Program-made: the position numbers and the translations under genes
Assembly (NCBI GenBank): GCA_963920525.1
Contig: OY986439.1
Span: 17,827,319-17,891,318, forward strand
DNA: 64,000 bases
From: Dichetophora obliterata
Taxonomy: Eukaryota; Arthropoda; Insecta; Diptera; Sciomyzidae
Direction of reading: 5' to 3'
Shown here: piece after piece, positions 47,574 to 57,269 of the stretch
Layout of the letters: every line of letters begins with the position of its first letter
Numbering within the stretch: position 1 is the first letter of the stretch
Notes under the pieces: generated by a model
The model's input: the letters and a program-made list of their open reading frames with translations, nothing else
Told to the model about the DNA's origin: nothing
Database searches by the model: none

Positions 47574-47804
47574 ACAACATTTTTATTGCAACTAATAGTT
47601 GAGGCAATCATAGTATGTTGACGATTTCAATAATGTTATGATTTCAACTTTAATGCTATTTTTGGTGCCACCTTTAGTAAATATTGACTTTATTAAGGCA
47701 AAAAATTGTGTTTGTAGAAATAAAATTATTATTGCAATAATCATTTCTCAACCATTTTTTTTCTCTGCGTGTACGCTTCATTGTATAACGCTTATGAAAT
47801 TTTA
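47574..47804. other. AT-rich spacer
   Basis: Nothing recognised. Confidence 0.5.
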
Positions 47805-47995
47805 AATGGAGTTTGATTTAAATGGGCTGTGTGGGAGGTGCAACACTCCCCTATTAAACGCCCATTTTATCAGTGAAACAGCATGTGTAAATCGTGGTCG
47901 AATACTGAATTCCTAAGCAGTACGGCCCATAACTCCAAAACTATTCGATATTGCAATGTTTAGCTGGGAAGTGCCACACTCCCTTTTCCTCTTCA
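47805..47995 (+). repeat. Third locus of the 140-bp repeat family
   Basis: GGTCGAATACTGAATTC, CCCATAACTCCAAAACTATT and CGATATTGCAATG follow the order seen at 33585-34130, flanked by GGGAGGTGCAACACTCCC. It continues to about 48260 into text (ATTGGTCTAGCCGTTCTCAA, then GTGATTAGGGGACATACAT) that may belong to the same parent element. Confidence 0.75.
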
Positions 47996-48380
47996 AACCT
48001 GGCCTGAGTGAAAACTACCTCTCTGCCAAATATCGAAGCAATCGATAAATAATTTCCAGAGGTGTGTGCTATTTTCCATAAAAATTACAAAATTTTCATA
48101 CAAAAAGCTTCTTCGGGTTTTTGCGATTTTCTAAATTTTCCACGCAAGTTTTCCATTTCATACAAACCTTGTCCTAACAATAAGGAATGCAACAAAAAAG
48201 TCAACCAAATTGGTCTAGCCGTTCTCAAGTGATTAGGGGACATACATACATGTGCCAATTGATTTTTATTCCCTCCAATAAATGTGAGCATCTCCGCTGT
48301 GTTAAAAAGTGATTTGGAATCAGTTCTCTCCCCTGTTCTGAAAATTAATGTGGAAAAATTCCTCTTCCTTGTCATGAAAA

Positions 48381-48445
48381 TGCCCGGCCAAGATTCGGGA
48401 CCCCTGAGCGACAGTCAAGCGCGCTACCACTAAACTATCGAGGCC
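48381..48445 (-). repeat. tRNA-Asp-like SINE head
   Basis: The minus strand reads GGCCTCGATAGTTTAGTGGT, nearly the D arm of fly tRNA-Asp. It then has an anticodon arm CTTGA-CTGTCGC-TCAGG with a 5-bp stem and the Asp anticodon GTC, followed by a T arm with GGTCCCGAATCTTGG. The T-stem has a mismatch and the acceptor does not pair, so it is a tRNA-derived repeat, not a gene. The body would run toward lower coordinates. Confidence 0.65.
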
Positions 48446-48577
48446 GCCCAGTAAAACATATTTTTTTTAAAACAGTAAACATGAATTCTACAATAAGCGG
48501 CTGGGAACAATGATATTAATATTTTCTGTTGTCATTTCTTGACAATAAGTAAAAGTTTTCACATGCATTCTTAAAGA

Positions 48578-48795
48578 AGCGGTTTGGAAACAACATAAAT
48601 TCAAAACTACCAATATTACTCCAAAAGATATGATGGCGAATGTTTATTCATCACTTCCATATGGAAGTCTTCCAATTTTTACAAGAGGGTAGCGGTTTGG
48701 AAATAACATAAATACAAAACTATCCTTAAGCTTCCAAAAGATACTGTGGGGCAGTTTCTTTAACACTTTAAGATGGAAGCCTTCCGGTTTTTCTT
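48578..48795 (+). repeat. Two tandem copies of a ~112-bp unit
   Basis: AGCGGTTTGGAAACAACATA at 48578 and AGCGGTTTGGAAATAACATA at about 48690. Both continue with CAAAACTA, CCAAAAGATA and GGAAG-CTTCC text for about 105 bp. Confidence 0.8.
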
Positions 48796-48799
48796 GGAG

Positions 48800-51534
48800 A
48801 ACATACATAGGAAATGATCCATCTTATCTAAAATATCACTATGAAAACAAAATATGCCACTAGTTTTGAATTAGTTTAATCCATACTTTATAAAACCACA
48901 AAAAGAATCTGAGATAAAGGCATTTTTATATGAGCAAATTTTAAATACATTAAAATGAAATAATCACAAAATCTTAATAATGTTGTTCTGGCGTAAGATG
49001 TATTTGCCATATTTGTTTTTAGTAGATAATTTTTCAACTTTAATACAAATATAATTACTATAACAAAAACAGATTTTTTGTTGACAAGTCTTTAATATTT
49101 TTGAAATCGTTTTAAATGCTCCATAAAAAAAGTACGTCAAAAATATCAATCGTAGAATAAAAATTAAGTTTATTGAACTTTTCTTATCATGCTTATTTCT
49201 TACAAAATTTTGATTTTTGTCGAACAAAATATATATTGATAAGACTTTGATTGAAGACTTTCACATAGAGAATGATGTTTTTGTGCCTTTTTTTTAATAA
49301 ACTTATCTGGAACTGTATTTAAATCTTCTAGTATTTTTGTTATTATTGTTCTTATTACATTTTGCTAGCTATAATTTGGCAATACTTTCAATGTTTTGTT
49401 AGATGGAATAGATGGTTAAACTTTGTAAGATATTTTTTTAAATTTGTATGGCTTTTATTCTGATATTTAATGTTTTAAGTGGTTTTAAGTAGAAAATTTT
49501 GAAAGGAAATTCTAATTAAATAGCTCCGGTAAAATAGCAACAACATCATTTCGATGCTTCAATGCATCAAATTCAAGTGAGATACGATTGTACAAAATTT
49601 AATAGTTTATTAGCAAATTCAAGACAAAATAGAATTTTCATACAAAATGGACATTTATATGTGGTAAGTATACATTTTGAGGCAAACACAATATTTTTAA
49701 TATAAAGATTTAAGCAAACAATGTAGCCACCTTTTGTCTAAATATTTGTGTTAACTAAGTTGAAATACTTAGGCCCGGTTTTACAATCAATACATAAGTT
49801 GTACTTAAGCAAAAGCTCTGAAAATGCGTTTCATCAGCCATACTTAAGTTCAACTTGAGTTCGACTTAAGTAGGCAAATGCGTAACTCAAGTTATAATTA
49901 AGCCATCGACAGTCAACAACTGATTATATTTTGCAAAATAAGTAAACTAATTAGCAAAAACTAATTAGTAAAACTTAGGTACTACATAAAATTAAGGCTT
50001 TTTAAATTATATTTTTAATTATTTTTTTTTTTTTTGTAATATTTTAAAGTTATTAATTTGTTCAAAGTATTACGGCAAATTTTCATCAAATATTTATACA
50101 TTTCAAATACAAATGTTGTAATAACTTCAGATAAACAAGAAAAAGAAAGATATGAGAGATTTTTTAATGTTTGGCTTAGTGTTTACACGAAATAAAAACA
50201 ATAATTAAACATACATAAGAGATACTTAAGAAAAGTCATGCATGGTATTGCAAAATGTAAAAGAAAACATGAAGTGAAAATAAAAATTTCGATGTTAATT
50301 CAAAGTACTAATAAAAACCGTTTCTTCAAGTCATTTCCCAAAAAGAAGAAAGTGTTTAATGAGAGAGATATCAATGATGACTAATCATGTTTTGTAAATA
50401 CAAAAATAGTAAACAAGTGTTGATATTTTGGTAGTAATATCTTCACAAGAAAAAGGTAGCACTTCTTTTTCTTTTACAACAGCAGGCTATTAAACGCACG
50501 CTTCCTTTTAACTTTCGTTTTAAATAAACATATGTATTTTGTAAGTTTGTTATTGGCTATTATGGCATAAAAAAAATCGCAAGAAAACACATAAATGAAA
50601 AAATATGTTTACAATAAACTTATCAAGTTTAATTAAGCAACTAATTTCAGTCTGCAAAACATATATTTTAAATCAAGTTCACTCAAGCAGAGCGCATAGA
50701 GCAAAGCCGGAAACAGATAATGTTGGCATTAAATAAAATTCAGAAAAAATAACCAACAAGTAACACGCAACAATTGTGGAAATACTGGAAATATTTGAGC
50801 AAAAAACACTTTACAGGGCCATAAAACTTGGCTGTTATTCGGGTAGACCACAAAAACTATTAAAATTTGCAACTCCTGCAACGATAGCCAACTAAGAGAT
50901 AAGAAGAAAGAGCTTAAGGAAAATACCTGTCTTTGGTGGCCACTACCGACTACAGTAAAATGACTATCACCACCAGCTACAGTGTTAATTAAACTTATTA
51001 GTGTGCAAATAATTTATTTTGCTGCGAGTTTTGAGCTAAACTATTTTCAACTTTAATAAAGTCAGCAAGAAATGGCATAAATGATGAAAGATGAAGATGG
51101 AAGAGCGCTGCATAAACAAAATGAGAGGAAAAAGGCACACGCAAATTAGAAGCAGCAGTAAGAAGAGAAAAAAAGAGAAACAAGAAAAATTCAAATGAAA
51201 TTCAAATAATTTGACCACAAAAGCAATAACATTAGGAAAAAGTTAAAAGCGTCGCCTTGCATCACACTCAGAAATAAGTGAAATAACTGAAATATTATTG
51301 CAAGCCACTACTTGGCCAATAAAGGTACAAAAATAACTAGATTACCTTTACCTCTAACCCTATTTCGTTATTTGTCTATGTGCCAATCGTTATCTTTCTA
51401 TGTGTGACTATCTCTACCTTTCCATCTTTTCTGTCTCACTATTCTGTAAACTTCCTGTAAACTTCCTGAGTAGATTTAATTTTTTTAATCTTCTATTATT
51501 ATCTTCCTATCCTACTTTCTATCAATCTTGCAAT
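48800..51534. other. AT-rich spacer
   Basis: No supported gene. 49770-49910 begins GGCCCGGTTTTACAATCAAT and contains repeated ACTTAAGTT/CAACTTGAGT motifs, which looks like the end of a MITE, but no matching far end was found. 50440-51340 is CAA/GAA-rich. Confidence 0.45.
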
Positions 51535-51616
51535 CTTACAATCTTACAATCTTACAATCTTACATTGTAACTATGTTACAGTGAAACAACCTAACAATCT
51601 TACAACCTTTCAAACT
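51535..51616. repeat. CAATCTTA microsatellite-like tract
   Basis: CAATCTTGCAATCTTACAAT and following units repeat with an 8-9-bp period, with looser copies continuing to the TIR at 51625. Confidence 0.75.
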
Positions 51617-51730
51617 AACAATCTAACGGTAAGCGTATTCACCCTTGATTGTAGTTGGTGTGAAACAGATGCAGGTGTAACCGTAGCTGCAAGCTTGATA
51701 CAATCATATAAAGGTTATTCATACAGGGTG

Positions 51731-52204
51731 CCCCGCAATAGAGTGCAAATATTTACGGAGGTGAAAAGTGATGTCAAATAAAGCTAAAAATTGGATGGAA
51801 GGGAGGTCTATTTTTGCAACCTTTAGGAGCTACATGGTTAATCAGTATTTAATGACTTTGAAGCACATGACTGTTTTTAGCAGAAAAACTAACTTACGGC
51901 AAACTTATTTTAAGATTGTATTTGAAAGCCAATAAATTGACCTTTCGAGAGGTGTATCAACGAACTTACCCTGCCTATTTATTACGGAGCTGTGCTCGTG
52001 TGAAATTAAAATGAATCCCTTAAAATTTTTAAATTTCAAATTTGAGCTCAATTTTGTCGCGTAATAAATCAAATTTGCTCTTATGATCAATTGTGTAATT
52101 TGTTTAATTTTATTTTCAATGATACATAAAACATAAACATATCTCTGAAAAAAAAGTAAAATTAGAAAGAAAAAATTACAAAAGTTATTCGAAATGTCCT
52201 CCAT
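51731..52204 (-). other. Likely terminal and 3' region of the Tc1/mariner relic
   Basis: ATACAGGGTGCCCCGCAATA at about 51721-51740 resembles a Tc1/mariner-type terminal repeat (CAGGGTG start). The stretch up to 52204 has no frame of its own. Confidence 0.4.
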
Positions 52205-52960
52205 TGTTTTGATTGCATTAAATGATTCTTTTCATCAGTGTGCATGTTTGAGGTTAGTTTCCTTCATTTCTTGTATAAATGAAGCAGCTTTGTTTATCCG
52301 TTCGATCAACTGCTCCTTCGATAACAGTTATTCTGCATAAACGAGGTCTTTCGTCTTTCCCTTCAAAAAAACATTCAGTGGAGTCAAATCAGGTGAGCTC
52401 GGAGGCCACCTAATTAGAAAATTTCTTCCAATCCAGCCATTTGGATATTTTCTGTCCTTAACGTGTATGCTGTAGTGGGGCGGAGCTCCATCATGTTGGC
52501 ATATTATAAAGCTTTTTTCTGTAAGGGCACATTCTCCAATAGCTCTGTAAGGGTATCGTCAAGGAAATGGAGGTAGATTTCACCGTTCAAGCTTGAATTG
52601 ACATAAAATAGTCCAATCAGATGGCTTTCCAAAATTCGTGCCCACAGATTCCCACTATTTTTTTTTTTGTGAGTAATCATGTTGAATTACATGAGGATTC
52701 TGATGAGTCCACTTATGCTTGTTGCGATAATTAAAACATCCGTCTTTTGTAAACTGGTATTCATAAGTCCATAAAATTTTGAAAGAAAATTCCTGGTTTC
52801 CACATTATTATCTTGCATTTGTTGACAAAAGTGCAGTCTTAGGGAGTAATCGCTTTGTAAGATTTCTTGCACCGGTGTATACTGGTAAGGCTGCATTCTT
52901 TCTTTTATAATTATCCGCCAAACAGTATTTTTTGGAACAACTAGAAAGCTTATTATCTTT
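52205..52960 (-). pseudogene. IS630/Tc1/mariner-superfamily transposase relic
   Basis: Minus-strand reading from about 52950 gives VPKNTVWRIIIKERMQPYQY, then DYSLRLHFCQQMQ. A one-base loss at about 52775 is followed by ILWTYEYQFTKDGCFNYRNK and KWTHQNPHVI; later come HDGAPPHYSIHVKD, WIGRNFLIRWPPSSPDLTPL and an NVFLKG end. These are the conserved blocks of the DDE_3-type family common in arthropods. The first catalytic Asp is replaced (TYE where TDE is expected) and the third is Asn (PLNVF for PLDFF). With added stops at 52505 and 52335 it cannot be active. The N-terminal DNA-binding part is mostly missing, cut near the neighbouring LINE at about 53000. Confidence 0.75.
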
Positions 52961-53009
52961 TCTGCTGAAAATACTCCAAATATTGATTGACGCTCATATT
53001 TGTTGTATC

Positions 53010-54862
53010 ATCAACTCAAATTTGCTTTCCGCTTCACAACATGTTTACAGGAGAATCCGTTAAAATCCTTAGATTCGGTTTACCTAAGCTTATGTACAAT
53101 TTTGCTCTCCGAATGTTAAAATCTCTGAGGAGCGATTTAGATTGTCTTAGCTTTGGGAGGCTTTTCCAAAGTTTGAACGTTTATGCCTCTCCTCCCTTCT
53201 TAGTTCTTCTTTTATAGAATGTGTGCCTAATCTGCAGAATAATTCTGGTCCTATAAATTTTATGGCTGCACCCTGTCGCGCTAGACTATCGGCTTCTTCG
53301 TTACCCTTTATTCCTTTGTTTCCTGGGACCCAAAATATAGTAACAGTGTTATTTTTGCCTAGTTCATTAAGTTTTGTTAGGCATTCCCATGTTATTCTCG
53401 ATGATATCTCACAGGAAAATAATACTTTAATTGCTGCTTGGCTGTCTGACATCACAATTATATCCTGACTTTTGTATTTCCGGTCCAGGTTGAATTGTGC
53501 TAACAGCTGTATTGCTATGATTTCCGCTTGGAAGATACTGGCTGTTGTCCCCATATGTTCGAAGTACTTGGCCCGTACACCCCTGTACACCCCCGTACAC
53601 CATTCCAATGTCTTGGAGCCATCCGTATACCATGACATCCTGTGTGGTTTCTGTATTTGCGATATCATCTGGCTGTCCCACTCTTTCTTGGTACTAAGTT
53701 TAATTTCGAACTGTTTTTCGAAGTTGTACCTTTTTTACTTTATTCTCTCTTGGTACATCGATGTAGGGAGTGTGCTTTGCAATATCCTTCTTCTCTCTAC
53801 TGCTGATAGTTTTATATAAACCTCTCCCCTCTTTAGCAATGCATAGCAGAGTTCACGTGGCTACTCCCTCTATGACAAGGTGTAAAAGTGTTAGATTCAG
53901 AATTACTTCTAGTGCTGCTGTAGGATAGGTCTTCATGGAACCTGTGATGCATACGCAGGTTAGTCTTTGCACCTTTCTTAGCATATTCCTCATTGTGGTG
54001 TGCTTGGTTCTTTCAGCCCATGCTATTGCACCATAGATGAACATGGGTCTCACTATCATGGTATACATCCAGCGAAGAATTGTTAGGTTACAACCCCAGA
54101 TTTTTCCCCACCAGGTTTCTACATACCATGAGTACACGTTTTGCTTTGTTAATAGTTTCCTCTGCATGTCTTCTTCGGAGAAACTTTGAATCTAGTGTAA
54201 GTCCTAGGTACTTTACTTCTCCTTTGAAAAGAATTTCCGTACCATCTATTATCATAGTTCGTAGATTCAGCAGGCTACTTTTGTTAGTAAAAAGTACTAT
54301 GGTCGTTTTTGCAGAGTTGATATTTAATTCCACTATGTTGCACCGTTACTGACAGTCTTCTCTGTATAAGGTTACAGATTGTATCCTCGAACTTCCCTCT
54401 CGCTATTAACGCGATGTCGTCTGCGTAACCCTGACTTTTTATGCCATTCTCGGTTAGCTTCGATAATAGTTCGTTCACAACATGATTCCAGAACAGTGGA
54501 GAAAGGACTCCACCTTGTGGGCAGCCATTTGTTGTCTTAATTCTTATCGTGGTGGTGCCCACTTTTCTTTCTGCAGTTCTAGTGCTAAGCATTTGGCATA
54601 TCCAGCAGCTGAGCATATCATTTACTTCTTTTTTGTGTAGTGATTTCTTCACAACCTCGTGAGAAGTGTTGTCAAAGGCTCCCTCTATGTCAAGAAAGGC
54701 ACATAGTACGGCTTATTTGTTTTTTAGAGCTGACTGGATGTTTCTAGTCAGATAGGCAGATTCTGTGGACCTACCCGCCCTATATGTGTGTTGACATGGA
54801 TGCAATGGCGCCTTCTCCAGAATTTTAGTTACTATATCTCCAGCACTTTCTAGTAGGTTTTT
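53010..54862 (-). pseudogene. RNase H-bearing LINE relic (LOA/R1/I group), minus strand
   Basis: From the 5' side on the minus strand: LEKAPLHPCQHTYRAGRSTE (RT finger, about 54810); motif A FLDIEGAFDNTSHEVV (about 54690) after a stop in NK*AVLCA; motif B CPQGGVLSPLFWNHVVNELL; motif C GYADDIALIARGKFE (54652-54284); thumb KYLGLTLDSKF and VRPMFIYGAIAWAERT (54333-53853); and after a stop an RNase H domain at 53668-53147 with D16 (YTDGSK), E49 (FQAEI), D75 (SDSQAA) and D127 (GNEEAD). The usual GHxG histidine is Asn (GNKGIKGNEEAD). RNase H would remove the RNA strand of the hybrid. Frame breaks make it inactive. It starts abruptly at about 54862, back to back with the plus-strand relic. Confidence 0.82.
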
Positions 54863-56880
54863 AGAAAATTCCTTTCTTCACAAGAAATACGCAACGGTAG
54901 CTTTTCTAGATGTCGAAGGTAACTTTAACAATGTTCTTCCGGGAGCAATCATTGGCACACTCATAAAGTTTCGGGTGGATGAGTTATCCTGTGCACTAAT
55001 AAACAATCTCCTAACCAGCAGAGTCGTCAAAGTGTTTCTAGATGGCTCAAAGGCCAGGAGATTTGTGAGTTTAGTCACACCTCAGGAGGGTGTTTTATCA
55101 CCTTTATTCTGTAAATTGGTAGTCAATGAACTACTGAGGAAAATAGGTGGGTTACAAGGTGATTCCAATGCAGATGACGTAGCTATTGCTGCACAGGAAA
55201 AGTTTTCCAACACTCACTCGGAGCTGCTTCGGTCGGTGCTCTTCATTTTTAATATTTGGGTCAACTATTGCTGTGGGTAGCTCTTCCAAAAAGCAGAACT
55301 GGTCCTTTTTACGAGGAAACACAAAATTAGGCTCATTATTCCTCTACGTCTTGAGAGTACTCAGCTTTACTTCGTGGAAGAGGCTAAATACTTGGGACTT
55401 ATTTTGGAAAGAAAGTTAAGCTGGAAGGCGAACATTCTTGAGCGACCTAGGAAAGCCAATGTTGCTTTATATGCCTGTAAGAAAGCTATGGATAAAAAAG
55501 GGAACCTACTCCGAATATCGCACGTTTGATTTATATAGCTATAGGGTTGCCAATCTTGCTATACGGTGTCTGACAGCACTTAAAACTCAGTCTTATTGCA
55601 AATTGCTAGTGGAAGTACAAAGAACTTCGGCCGTTATTATCAGCGGAACGCTTAAGTGCAATTCTTCTTAGGCGCTTAATGCTAATTTACTTAATACCCC
55701 TTGATATTATGGGAAAAGGAAGGGACAGGAAACAGGCATCTGCCATAAAGATACCTTGCAGTGGGCTATTGCTCGCACAGGTCACTCCTCTATTATCGAT
55801 CTTGCAAGAAAAATTCCTTGCAACATCGACTACGCTGTTACCACTCCCTCGTTCGGAAATGGCTTTTACACAGTTATCCCTACCAGAGTAGAATGGGATG
55901 TATTTCTGCCGCCAAACCGAGATGGTGCGCATATTTTTACAGACGACTCAAAACTTGACCGCAAAGTCGGGGGAGACGTCCTTTCTACGGATCTGTACAT
56001 CAGAACCTCATTTAGACTGTCCTCATTTATCATTGTAGCTTTTTCTAGGAAGCAAAAATTGCCATTTATAGAGCTAAGGAATAGCTGAGATACAGTGAGC
56101 TATCGGCTAAGAGATATTTTCATTTCTACGGACATTCAAGCAGTGATAAAATGTCTTAGTGGTGTGTTCCTAACATCACCAACAGCCTTTAATGTTGCTC
56201 ATCTCTTAATAAGTTTTACATTCATCTGGTCTAGATACTGGGGCTTTGCTTCCTGACATAGAAACATTAGACATTCCACTTGCTTCATGCAAGCTGGCTC
56301 TAAGGCAACATGACACAGAAATGACTACTATCAAGTCAAAACATAGAATCTCCATTTTCATAGTCTTGAGAAAACTGAGTTTGTGTATTTTTTGCCTTGC
56401 CCTTTGTAAATAATTTTTAAACCAATATACTTAAAATTAAAATAAGTATCAAAAATGCTCCTTTATTTGGAAATCACTCTCAAAATTATTGCAAAAGTAT
56501 CAAATTGGTAACTTTGTTTTTTTAAACCTTTTTAAAAATGCATATTTAAGTTCGATCAATAAGGGAAAGTCCTAGAAATGGCATTTACTATGTTTTTTGT
56601 TTTCACGGGAGAGGCGGAATTAAAGCATCTCCTCCAACACTGCTAGACAGATTTGACCCAGTTTTGCTAAAAAATTCACAAGGAAGCTCACTTAAATGAC
56701 AAAAAAGATCTCTCCATTTTGATAGGCGTTATAGAAGGACACTGTCCTATAGTTAGGCATGCCTTAAGAATCGGAGCCCATGTGAATGACTTATGTAGGA
56801 GTTGCAGATATGAGAAGAGGAGGAGATGGCTTCGCATCTCCTCTATTCATGCCCCACTCTATCCCGCAGAAAACATGAGC
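54862..56880 (+). pseudogene. RNase H-bearing LINE relic (same clade), plus strand
   Basis: Begins within RT: YATVAFLDVEGNFNN (motif A, about 54890), TPQEGVLSPLFCKLVVNELL (motif B, 55078), NADDVAIAAQEKF (motif C with Tyr changed to Asn, about 55170), then KYLGLILERKLSWKANILER and ANVALYACKKAM (thumb). RNase H follows with IFTDDSK (about 55935), EAKIAIYRA (about 56055) and STDIQAVIKCLSG (about 56130); PDIETLDIPLASCKL comes next. A final zinc-knuckle-like tail LIGVIEGHCPIVRHALRIG, with CRSCRYEKR, lies near 56720-56820. Many stops and frame changes. Protein text is clearly related to, but well diverged from, the minus-strand neighbour, so the two are not copies of a single recent inversion. Confidence 0.8.
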
Positions 56881-56896
56881 ATTTAAGTAGCCTCTT

Positions 56897-56984
56897 TTTT
56901 TTTAAGATCAAAAAACCAAGGCATGCGCCTTATACAAACAAGGTTTGGTCTTTGACCTGAAAGGAAAGGGATAGATTTATTTAG
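56897..56984 (+). repeat. 90-bp dispersed repeat, copy 2
   Basis: Same block as 1041-1130: ACCAAGGCATGCGCC, then TTTGGTCTTTGACCTG, ending in GATTTATTTA. It begins about 15 bp after the last recognisable codons of the plus-strand RNase H LINE, after a T-run, so a 3' UTR origin is plausible. Confidence 0.75.
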
Positions 56985-57190
56985 ATTGGAACCATACGTA
57001 AATTAATGATAAGGCGAAACAATCGTGAAAGGCAATTTGAATTGCTTTAAAACCGAGGCTAGTGTTATGCATTTCCAGCCCTTAGTTGTTCCTGTCCTTT
57101 AATTCTACATTTTCCACAATTTAGCAGTGGATTTTTTGTTTTCCATGCTTCCTAAATGTAGGAAAAAACAAAGAAAGTGAAAAGAACCAT

Positions 57191-57263
57191 GCCCGAACCC
57201 GGATTCGAACCAGGGACCTCTGGGTTGATAGTGTAGCGCACTCTGCACTAGACTACAAAGGCC
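57191..57263 (-). repeat. tRNA-like SINE head (Glu/Asp-like)
   Basis: The minus strand reads GGCCTTTGTAGTCTAGTGC, then CAACCCAGAGG, then CCTGGTTCGAATCCGGG. The T arm pairs fully (CCTGG/CCGGG with one G-T). A box TAGTCTAGTGC and B box GGTTCGAATCC are at tRNA spacing. The anticodon stem is degenerate and there is an extra GTGCGC-type insertion in the D arm, so it is a SINE head or pseudo-tRNA. Confidence 0.65.
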
Positions 57264-57269
57264 AACCTC

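Noticed and set aside
48085..48375. 96-codon minus-strand frame as a gene
   Set aside because: It runs through the probable body of the tRNA-Asp-like SINE and repeat-family text; no domain.
49770..49910. MITE beginning GGCCCGGTTTTACAATC
   Set aside because: One end looks transposon-like but I could not find its inverted partner within several kb.
53223..53819. Plus-strand frames of 81 and 115 codons
   Set aside because: They are antisense to the RNase H domain and the end of the RT on the minus strand.
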